DNA of 64,000 nt from Brachypterus glaber (taxonomy: Eukaryota; Arthropoda; Insecta; Coleoptera; Kateretidae). This document shows, piece by piece, positions 12,801-24,800 of this stretch. The first letter of the stretch is position 1. Each line of letters opens with the position of its first letter. The notes under the pieces are model-generated. The model was not told the origin of the DNA and searched no databases. It saw only the letters and a list, made by a program, of their open reading frames with translations. The position numbers and the translations under genes were made by a program. Where the stretch lies: NCBI GenBank assembly GCA_958510825.1, contig OY294044.1, positions 82,444,895 through 82,508,894 on the forward strand. The letters are read 5' to 3'.

Positions 12801-15800
12801 ACCAAGTCGTTTTAGCGTCCTTTCCTGTCCGACCAGGGGAATCCTTTCTTATTAGCGAGATAAGATTTAAAATGCAAAAATATTTTATTTAAATAATGAT
12901 TTTTATTTCAAGGGTTGGAAAAATAAAACAAAAATAAACATTGATAAAATATTTACTTCTAAAAAATAGTGGATTGTCATACCAAATATGAAAAACTACA
13001 CAATGTTAGCATACATATAAATAAATAGGTAAATGTTTGTTCAAAATATGTTAATTGCACCCGAAAATATATCAGGTAACAATTCTGTAGAAGTATATTT
13101 TTTAAAAATTGGTTAGTGGTACTAAGAGTCAGGGAAGTCAGGGAAATAAAATATTGAGGATTGCAATCCTCAATATTTCCACCGCACGATTGCAATCGAT
13201 TGCTGGGAATCCTGTGGTAATTTAAAAAGATGTACAGTTACTCCAAATAACGAATGACTTATTCGTGCAGTGATTACATAAGATCTAGTGTTTTTTCTAG
13301 ACTTTTACTTTCTCAAGCCTACATGCATTCTTTACGATAACCATGTATTATTTATTTATCGTGATATATTTTTTTTGTACTGCGCTTAATTTGTAAACCA
13401 TGTACAATACCGTAATCACGGTAATTTTATACAAGGTAACCGTTAAAATTAAAAAAGGTATCGTACGACGGAACCTATCAAAATCTTTTTTTAATTTTTT
13501 TGACAGGTATGTATGTTCAAAAAGTCCAAACGTTTTTAATGTTAGCTAACCTGATTAGGTTAGCAAAAAAAAAATCGATGACGAAAAAAAAAAGAAAACA
13601 ACAAGTGTTGTAGATGTAATGTAATGTTACGCATTCCATTATACAGATACTATACAGGGTCATACCAAAATTTAAGAGGTAATTCTACATCCTAAAATAT
13701 GAAAAATTGTTCCTTCAAAGATGGACATATTGTATTCTTCAAGTATTCTTCACCAAAACACCTAAATTTAATAGTAAAGGAGTAATAGCCATTTAAAACA
13801 TTTTTGGTGGCACAAAATGTTACTTCCTTAATAACTGCATTTTTTTAAAACGGTTGCTTGTATAGTGTTACACTATATGACATTTTTTATGTATTTTTGC
13901 TCAAGGAATCTATTTTTTACAAAAAATTTAAAAAAATACACATAGAAAAGTTTGGGGCAAAAATGTGTTAAGCCCACACATTTTGTCCGTCTAGGCAAGT
14001 CTCTGGATAAATTCAAAAAAATAAATTAACATAAATTAATTGCCCTTGTTGATACTACATGCAAAAACTCTCGCTCTAGCTTTAGACGTTCGCTGCCGAC
14101 AACTCACCTGGTGGGTCCATCAGTGACTTTTTCCATCAGATTTTAATAACATTGCACAAAGGTAGTCCGGCACCTGGGACGTCTATTTTTATGGCGGCAG
14201 CGAACGTGTTAAAGGGTATCAGAGTTATAAAAAAACCTTATTTTTAGTACAATTTTAAAGGACAGTCACGGCCATCACGGACCGGCCGTGGGCTCATTTC
14301 CGGACCAACCTTATAGGAACTTTCTTTGACATTTTTGGATGTAGAATCACGTCTTTAATTTTGGCATGCCAGTTACTGATCGACCTGTATGTGACCCTGC
14401 ACTAGGTGGGTTTCTTTGGTAGGGTCACATATTGCATTTTTCGTACGACCTAGTGTACACGAAATAAAGAAAAATGCATATTCACTATATATTCTCGTTA
14501 CGATATTTTTTTATAGCACGAGTACATAGTGCAGATTTGAATGAAGTGACAACTATACACATTTATCCAAACGATTCTATGTGTAATCGTTTCATTTTGA
14601 CAAAAGTCATTTGACGTTTATAGAATTTTTAAATGTCATAATAAAACACAGGTAATTCTTTAAAATATGCATTTTTAAAGAGTCTAGACTGTAGATCGAA
14701 CGAAAAATGTTGTTCGCAACTCGTTTGCGACAAGTCCTTAGTGCACCAGAATGATTTTTTGACTTCGCTTCGCGTCGTCAAAAAAACTTCATTGTCGTGC
14801 ACGAAGGACTAAAGTCGCTTACTCGTTACGAAAACTACTATTTTCCACACATACTACATATTTTGTTAAAAATTTATAAAAACTAAACAATAAAAAAAAA
14901 TTGAGATTATTTATTGTTTTTATAAAAAAAAATCTTTTAAAAAACGAAAAAATGTTTAGAAAAACTAAAACATTAAAAAAAAAATTTGAGAGATTCTTTT
15001 TTCGATTTTTAACCGTCAATAACTTTTTTGTTTTTGAGGAAATTATTTTTAAAAGCAATAGGGATCTTCCTCTCATAGAATTTAATTTTATAACTCGTTC
15101 GTGAGTTAACGTGTACGCAAAAAACGTGACATCGGACGGACTGACGGACATTTTCAAAGTTTCTTATTTTTTCATGAAACACGTTTTGTGGTATTGATTT
15201 TTATTCAAGAATTTTTTATGCGGGACGTTTTTTGGCGATTTTGTGGAAATTCGTAATGACCGTATTATAGTATTCTTTGTTTTAAATTTTATATATTTTA
15301 TTTTGCCAACATTTTTAGGAGAAAGACCCCTCGCAAATCCGAGACAGACAAATCATTGGGTTATTAGACTGTATGTACGACAAAAAGTAGCGATAAAATT
15401 TGAGAGCGTTTGCAGGCTCCGAAGGAAGTTAATCTCGGCCGACTTCCGGCTTACACATCTGTCGGCTGACAACGCGACAGTGCTGCACCAGTGTTAAATA
15501 TAAATTTTAATTAACGGGGACATACTGATTTGATCAGCGCCGTAACTAGAAAGAGGGGAGGAATATATACTAGAAGAGGACAAGTTTTAGAAGTGGTTAA
15601 CACGTTCGCTGCCGACAACCCGCCCGGCGGGTCAATCCTCTACTTATATTTGTGGAGCAAACGTGCAAAAACCGATAAATCCATGTAATCCAATTTTGAG
15701 ACATCCCTATGAAAAATGACCAATAGAAATCAAATACAAACCAATAGAAATTTGTATTGGTTTTTATTGGTCTCTATTGGTTTTATTGGTCTTTATTGGT

Positions 15801-18800
15801 ATTAAAATTAAACTCTATTGGTTTATATTGGTCTGTGTTGGAAAAAATTTTTACTGGTTATTACCAATACAAAACGTATTGGTCTGTATTGGTTCTTTTC
15901 CAAAATATATGTTATTTTATTGGTATGTATTGGTTTAAATTGGATATTATATTTATTGGTAAATACCAATACAAAACTTATTGGTCCGTATTGGTTTATT
16001 TAAATATTTTTTTTAATATATATTGGTATCTAATGGTTTATATTGGACTTTATATTTATTGGTAAGTACCAATACAAAAACCTTATTTTTGTATTGGTTT
16101 GTATTGGTTTATATTTGACCAAATATCGATATTATATTTATTGGTAAATTCCAATACAAAAACTTATTGGTCTGTATTGGTCTTTTTTAAATATTTTTTT
16201 TTAAATTGGTATCTAATGGTTTATATTGGATATTATATTTATTGGTAAATACCAGTACAAAAACCTTCTTTTTTGTATTGGTTTATATTTGACGAAATAT
16301 CGATATTATATTTATTGGTAAATACCAATACAAAAACTTATTGGTCTGTATTGGTCTTTTTCAAATATTTTTTTTATATTGGTATCTAATGGTTTATATT
16401 GGATATTATATTTATTGGTAAATACCAGTACAAAAACCTTCTTTTTTGTATTGGTTCATATTTGTCGAAATATCTATATTATATTTATTGGCACATACCA
16501 ATACAAACACTTATTGGTCTGTACAGACCAATACGTATTGGTCTTTTTCAAATATTTTTTTTTATATTATAATATTAATACCAATTGGTATCTAATGGTT
16601 TGTATTGGATATTATATTTATTGGTAAATACCAATAAAAAAAACTTTTTTTTTTCTATTGGTTTGTATTGTTTTATATTTGATATTATATTTATTGGTAA
16701 GTACCAATAAAAAAAAATATTTTTTCTATTGGTTTATATTTTATATTATATTTATTGGCAAATACCAATATAAAAACTTTTAATATTATTTATGTTTGAA
16801 ACTGCCCCTTGTCTGGGTTGAATCTGCCTCGCTCTGGGGCTGATTCAGCCATTTTGCAGCCTGTGATTTAAACAGCAAAAAAAAATATTAAATATTTATT
16901 TTATAAAATTTTTAACTACAGCTATTTATAGACAAAGGTTTGAAGTTTACGACAATGGAAAAATTATTTTGAAATATTTATATTTTACAAAGATATAAAT
17001 TTTTTGGCAAAAAGCTTTTTGGCTTTGGCACTAGTCGTTGAACCTTCCCCTACAATTTTTTATTGCAATAAGATACATTTTATGCCTCTCTATTGGTCTG
17101 TATTGGTCTCTATCGGTTATTTTATTGGAAAGCCCATTATAAACCAATAGAAAACGACTTACACAAGATTGTATTGGTAATTTCCAATAATACGTTTTTC
17201 GAGTCTCTATTGGTTTTTTTTCGGTTTGTATTCGGTTATTGTACTGGTCTATATTGGAGTTTACCAATAGAAACCGACTTACGTAAGTCGTTTTCTATTG
17301 GTCTGTATTGGTATATACCAGTTCAATAACCGAGTACAAACCTCAAAAAAACCAATAGAAAATTTCTTCTGTTCTCTATTGGTCATTTTTCATAGGGATC
17401 GATGGCCTAGCGTACAAATGTGCTAAGTACCGGATGGCCTAGCGTAAAAATGTGCTAAGTACCGGTAACGGTTACGGCACGTTTTTACTCTAGGCCATCC
17501 GGTACTTAGCACATCGATATTAGCAGAAACACAGCGTAATCCCCAAAAAAAAAATAAAAAATCCTAAAACTGGCGAAAACTGTTCATGGGTCATATAATA
17601 TAATGCCTAAATTTCGATATTATAACTTTTTTCATACTTTTTTTTAGTTTTTATAAATTATTTTTTTTTTGATTTATTGGTTTTTGCATGAAATCCGAGA
17701 TGAAATCAGAAATTTATCAGCTCGTTTATAGGTCTTTGCATGAATTTCTGATTCTAAGTGAAGTCAAGTAGTAGATTATGCGACCGCACCAGTCACTTAC
17801 CTTATTTTTTAATAATGTTGGATTGAAAACAAACCAAATAACTCAAAAAAATATTTTTACTATGGGTGCATTTAACAAAACAAAAGCATTCTAGGAAAAA
17901 ACCTTAATGATATAAAGAATAAAACGCAGAAAATCTTTTTTAGAAAACAAAGATTCGACTTCAGCTAATAGAATAAGAGCTGGCGGCCGCAAATTTTCAG
18001 CCGGAGGTACGATTTTTGAGTCGTCTGACGTGTCCTTTGGACTGTTTTTGAGCAAAATCGTTGCAGATGACACTTCCTGATGGTCCAACCACCTCACAAA
18101 ATTCCAGCCGGAGGTAATACAGGGTGTATTTGAAATAGGGTAGGAAATTTTAACAGGTAATTCTACATGATAAAATATGACAAAAAGTTCCTATAAACAT
18201 AAACAAGATATATTAACGAGGTTTTGCACGTGAATTAATCCTAATAAGGCCCATCTTTGTATGTCATTTTCACGTACTTATTTAAACCAGGGGTGTGCGA
18301 AACGGGGGGGGGGGCCTTATTAGTTTTTTGTCCCAAACTTTTTTCTGTGTAACTTTTTTGCATTTTTTTTTTTGAAATATGTCAGGTCAAGCAGGGCGAA
18401 TGTACATTATAAACTAAGAAAAAAACCTCATATACAGGTACTTCCAAAAATCAATCCTAATGGAGCTATGGTCTCCTAAATATGCACCATTTTTAAAGGG
18501 CTATGGTAGCTTTAAAAGCGTTTTTTTGACCTACATGTATGGAAACTTTTTTTCTTAGTTTTTGATTTAGAATAACATTGCATCATTAAAATTTTGGTTT
18601 TCAACATTTTAGTATTTAATTTTTCGTCCTCAAACCGTGGAATTTCACCTTCAAATGAATTTTTCTCGAAAACGGTTAATCCTACAGTATTACAACAACA
18701 CCTGGTTGAAATAAGCACATGAAAATAACACAAAAACGGGCCTTGGTAGGATTAGTTGACGTGCAAAACCTCGTTGATATATCTCAAAGGGTTCCTGAGT

Positions 18801-21800
18801 TATTAAATAAAAACCGATTTTTTTAGCCACTTTCAAAGGGGCGTAGCTCCCTTATGACGCATTCTTAGACATGTTTATAGGAACTTTTTGTCATATTTTA
18901 TGGTGTAGAATCATCTGTTAAAATTTCCTACGCTATTTCAAATACACCGTGTATAGTACCTCGCGGCCGCCAGCTCTTAGTCTATAATCTTAAAAGTGCG
19001 TGATATTATCAGCTGTTTAAATATTTACCGGCAATATAAGATACTGCCATCTATCAATAGATACACCAACTTGAAGACCAGTCTTCCCAAGTGAAAACTG
19101 GATGCCCATAAAGTTGTTGTTTTGATTATTTAATAATTCAGGGGTCTTAATCCCAAATGGGAATAAGATGAAAGAGTTAATTTTATAGCTAAATTATTTA
19201 TATTTTTACCCAAGATATATTTTTTTACTTCTAAAAATTGCGAAAATACAAATAAATTAAAATATAAAAGTTGTAAATTTCATACATTCTGGTAAAATTA
19301 TTTTTTTCCAAGAGCAGCAATTTCCAACTAAATTAGTTTCAAAAAAATTGTAAATTTCAAGAATTCAAAATCAAAAAGTTGTTAACTTTATAATATAAAA
19401 TTGTATATCCATTGGTAAGTTAAACTATTTAAATGTTATCTCAAGATTTAAAATTTCCAAATTTACCTTTTTAAAATTAGGAAAAAGTAAAAATTACAAA
19501 AAAAAATTTAATACAAAAATTGTAAATGTGACGTAAATTTTACACCCTTTCCCAAGACTGAAATTAAACATTTTTTTTTTGTTTTTCATCACGCAAAAGT
19601 AGTAAAACGAATTAAAAATACAAAAATTGTCAAGTTATATATATTTTTTCGAGTATTTTTTTCAACGTTTGTAATCCGAACTTTTATATTTTAACCAATG
19701 AGATTTATATCTTTTGCGATTTCAAGAAAGGTGGGGGTTTCCTCCATGAAAATTATAAAATAGGGTGGCCTAGAAAAAATTATATTAATTTTCGGATCAA
19801 AAGAGCCCTAGGGCCGTACAAATGCCAAAAATTGCATTTTAACCAGAACCGGGTCTAAATCCCTTACACATTCATATTTCATTTTTATTTTCCATCGTGG
19901 ACAAGAAAAACTTTGTATAGTTCTACGTTCCCCAAGGAAAGTCTTGCGTTAGTAAAAAAAATTCGAAAAATTTTTATTGCTTTTTTTACGGTTCTGGACG
20001 TTTTATATTCAAAAAATACGATTTCGTCAAAAAAAATTCTGTCTGTTGGTCGGTTTGTTGGTCTGTGTGTCCGGGAAATTTGTGACCACGATAACTCAAG
20101 AACGCTTCGGGCTAAAGATTTCAAATTTGGACCAAAGTCCAAAGTTCTAGGCTCGGATTGTTTTTGGTAAAAATCGGATTGGGGTAAGGGTTTAAAATGG
20201 GGTAAAAACAATTTTTTCAAAAACATTTTGAAAAACTGTTTTTTTTATTTTTTATTTTTTTAATATTTTTTTTTGGTTTTTTATTTTAATGAACCTTGGC
20301 CTATAGGGGAAAGTATTATTTTGTTGGCAGTAGTATTTTTTATTTAAAAGGACCCTTAAGGTCTAGATACGACTCTGGATTTAACATCTAGTTGCAAAAG
20401 ATATGAAAACAAAATCACTGCTATTCGTACTTAATTATATCGTTAATGAGAAAAAGATCGTTAAATTAAAAGTAGTTAAAATTTAGAATGTTTTTATCTG
20501 AAAATAGTGCTAAAAATGTAAAAATATTGTAATATGATGTTTTTTTTTAACAGCTTTTATTGACGCATACAAAAATGTTTATCAAGGCTAATGAAGCATT
20601 TAATTGTTGTTAATTTATATTTGCATTTCAAATTTTGTTGCTAAATTATAGTATACAGTGTGTCCCACATACGCGCTCCGAGGGGAGCAGTAAAACCGAA
20701 TAGGTTGCCCCCTTTGAAAAATTTTGCAGGAGTTTGTATTAATCTAGCGTTCTCACTTTTCGCTTGTTTTTGAGTTAATAAGTCTTAAATAGTAAAAAAT
20801 ACCCTTGCATTAACTACCCACGTAAAACAAAAACTCAGTTCTCCATAAAAAGTAAAAAGAATTGTAATGATGCTATAACTTGAAAAAAAAATCGGATAAC
20901 AATATATGAGTTTTTTTTAATAACACAGTCCTGCAAGGTCCTGCTTCTTACATTCGAATATATGATTTTGGATAATTCGACTATGCTGATTTCGATGCTG
21001 TACTTGGTTTGTTTCCATCGCGTCGGGATTTTGTGCAATTGAAAAAACAAAGGTTTAAAATGAATTTAAAAAAACATTTTTTTGCAAAGTTGAAAAGAGT
21101 ATCACGGTTCGCAAAAAAGGTCAAATAAAATAAAAAATTGCCCAAGAACTTTGAAAATAAAATTTGATTCCTGGCCCTTTCCTTAAATAGCAAAAGCAAA
21201 AATTAAAAAATTTCAACGACAAAATTTTTTTTGTCGCACTTTTTTGTTTTGAGTATTATAAAATAGATACACGCTGATTTATAATTTTACCAATTCGCCA
21301 ATATTTTCTACAGTTTACTTTTTTCTGCTTAAACTTTTTACCTGTAACTCAAAAATTAAATTTTAAATAATATCTAACAAATAGGACCCCCTTGGGGGGC
21401 CTTAAANNNNNNNNNNNNNNNNNNNNNNNNNNNNNNNNNNNNNNNNNNNNNNNNNNNNNNNNNNNNNNNNNNNNNNNNNNNNNNNNNNNNNNNNNNNNNN
21501 NNNNNNNNNNNNNNNNNNNNNNNNNNNNNNNNNNNNNNNNNNNNNNNNNNNNNNNNNNNNNNNNNNNNNNNNNNNNNNNNNNNNNNNNNNNNNNNNNNNN
21601 NNNNNNGTGTGTCCCACATACGCGCTCCGAGGGGAGCAGTAAACCGAATAGGTTTGCCCCCCTTGAAAAATTTTGCAGGAGTTTGTATTAATCTATCGTT
21701 CTTGTAATAAATGATCACTTTTCGCTTGTTTTCGAGTTAATACGTCTTAAATAGTAAAAAATACCCTTGCATTAACTACCCATGTAATACAAAAACTCAG

Positions 21801-24800
21801 TTCTCCATAAAAAGTAAAAAGAATTGTAATGACGCTATAAGTTGAAAAAAAATCGGATACAATCGATAACAATGTATGAGTTTTTTTAATAACACAGTCC
21901 TACAAGGTCCTGCTTCTTACATTCGAATATATGATTTTGGATAATTCGCTGATTTCGATGCTGTACTTGGTTTGTTTCCATCTCGTCAGGATTTTGTGCA
22001 ATTAAAAAAACAAAGGTTTAAAATGAATGTGTAATTTTTAAGTGTACACTTGATTTCATATTTTCCATGAAATTTAGTTGTGTGAATGTGGATTATTTAA
22101 ATGGGGTTATGTCTGTTTAACATTTATAAAAATAAGGTTAGTTTACCATGTCAAAAATCATATTTTATCTTATTCTATGCATTTGTATTTAGTAAATACT
22201 ATTTGGATTTGACTTTGACATTGATGTGACAATAAAAATATTGACACTTTAACCTACATTTATTAACAAGTAAACAAATATTTGTCAAATTAAAAAAACT
22301 CCTCACAATTGGCTATAAATTATTTTTATAACCTTACTTTTCCATTATTTTTGAAACCAAGTGTACAATACACTTCTGGAGTTTGGACTGTTCCTCCTGA
22401 CTCACCCTGTATAAGTGTATTAAAAATAATCAAATAACGGAAAATATTTTCTCTTTACAATGTATGCTATCCACAGACTTGCATAACCATAGGACATAAC
22501 GTATAAACCCGCGCACAAGATATAAGGCATTAAAAAAATAAAAATTAAAAATTGGGTGTATGACTTGTATACCGTGTAGAATAATTTAAAAAAAATGAGT
22601 TTGAATTTTGTATATCAGTATATTTTATAAAGATAAGTAGCCAAGCGCTTTCGTCTCTTAGTCTAGAGACATCATCAGGGCCAGCCTTATCAGGGCGAGC
22701 TTACAGGCAGTTTATAATGAAGAAATACATAACACAAAGATAAAACAGACGTCACAATTAAAATTGTTTAAAAATTACATGTTAAAAATTAGACATTTTT
22801 GGCGGTAGTGTTTGGCATATTATGACGGCATATCAATCCAATCACGGCATCGTTGTCAGGGGCGGATTTATTTCATATTAAGGGGAGGGGGGCATCCATA
22901 AGGAAAAAAATTGCGCATTCACCAAAAATATAATTTTGAAGGTATTTTTATGCTAATATATCTCGCTAGGGAGGGGGGAGCATGGCCCCCATGCCCCCCC
23001 CCCAAATCCGCCCTTGATCGTTGTAGGTTAAGTAAGTCTTACAAGCTTATGGTTATTCGAACTTGTGAATTGCGCATATATTTTTTTTATTTTTCAGAAT
23101 TAAACAGTTATGTTATTTTTAGAGTTCTTTGTATATACATTGGTGTCATATTTTAAAAGCAATAAATATTCATATTTGAACAATAGTCTTTGTTGTCTAT
23201 TTTTTAAATCCTTTATTTGGGTTTTTTATAATTTAATCTGTCTGTTTGAAAATGTCCTATCATTAAGTAAACCAATTTTTATTTTAATTGCTTTTTTATC
23301 TTAATTTTTCCATTATTTGACCATTAAATATCTCATACCTATTTTTCATAATTTAAAAATAAATAATAGGAAATATTTTTAAATTAAAAATATAGTTAAG
23401 CGCTAGAAAAGTATTATACGGTAGTTTTGAATTTTCCAAAATCACCAAAAAAGCGTCCTAGACAAAAAATTCTTGTTTCATGAAAAAATAAGATACTCTG
23501 AAAATATCTGTCTGTCTGTCCGTCTGCCTGTCGGTCTATCTGCCTGTCTGTCCGTCCGATGTCACGTTTTTTCTTAACACGATAACTCAAGAACGATCCA
23601 CTCAAAATTTTCAGGAAATATCAACTTTTATGAGGGGAAGATCCCTGTTGTTTTTAAAAATAATCCCCAAACTTTTTTCTGTGCAAGCACATGTATGTAG
23701 TAGTATTACATATATAAATTTTTAACTGTAGCTATCTAATTTATATAATAATTGGGGATTCAATACGCTCGGCTATAAAAAATATATTCTCCACCTTGGT
23801 ATATAATTACTATTCCCTTCTTTTAAAGGCTCAGGCGCTGTCGAAAGCCATCAACAATCAAGAGGCGCCCGTAAAACAGAAGCATGTCCGCTCGGCAATC
23901 CTGGGCACTTACCACACGCAGGGCGCAAAAGTTTTCTGGTCCATCGCCACCAGATTACCGTCCCTGGACGACCGCATCGTGGCTTGGAAACTGTGCCACG
24001 TGGTTCACAAAGTCCTGAGGGAAGGTCATCCTTTGTGTCTTGTGCACAGTCAGAGACACAAACATGAGTTGGATGAAATTGGAAAATTATGGGTGAGTAA
24101 ATAAAAACAATAAAAAAGCAAATGTGAAACGGGTACCTTTTCTAGACGGATGGAAATCTTCTGATGTATTTTAAACTAATCGTAAAAGTTTAAGTATATC
24201 AGCAGTTTTCTTGTTCTCGTTTTTGTTGGTTTTCAACAGTTTTTCATCCACGAACTGTGAAATTTCACCTTCAAATTAATTTTTCCAAACGTCCAAACGG
24301 TTAGTCCTACAGTGTTACAACGAGAGTAACTTTTTATGTATTTTGACCTGAGGAATCATATACCACAAATAACTTACAAAAAAGTTACACAGAAAAAAAT
24401 TTGTGACAAAAAATTGATAAGCCCCCCCCCTTTCGCACGCCCCTGGTTAAAATAAGTACATTAAAAAAAACATACGAAGATGAGCCTTATTAAGATTAGT
24501 TCACGTGCAAAACCTCGTTGCTATATCTCAAAGGGTTCCGGAGTTATTAAATAAAAATCGAATTTTTTAGCCACTTTTAAAGGGGCATAGCTTCCTTAAG
24601 ACACATTATTTCAAATACACCGTGTATAGTTTATATACAGCGTGATTCACCTAACACAAATCACGCGTTTTTTGACGTTATTATTAAAGTTATCAAAACA
24701 AAAATTTTACCAGTCAATATGGATCTAATTACGTACAATTTCCCCTAGACGAAAGTTTTCTACCCTTTTTTTTTGAGCTAGAGCTTGGAGCTCCGAGCTC

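Noticed and set aside
14819..15157. 112-codon minus-strand frame
   Set aside because: Made of family B repeat and A/T-rich low-complexity sequence.
15757..16627. Open frames rich in Ile-Gly-Leu-Tyr-Trp
   Set aside because: They are translations of the ATTGGT repeat in successive phases; no start context, splice sites or homology.
21374..21718. Open frames running across the assembly gap
   Set aside because: They exist only because N codons contain no stops.
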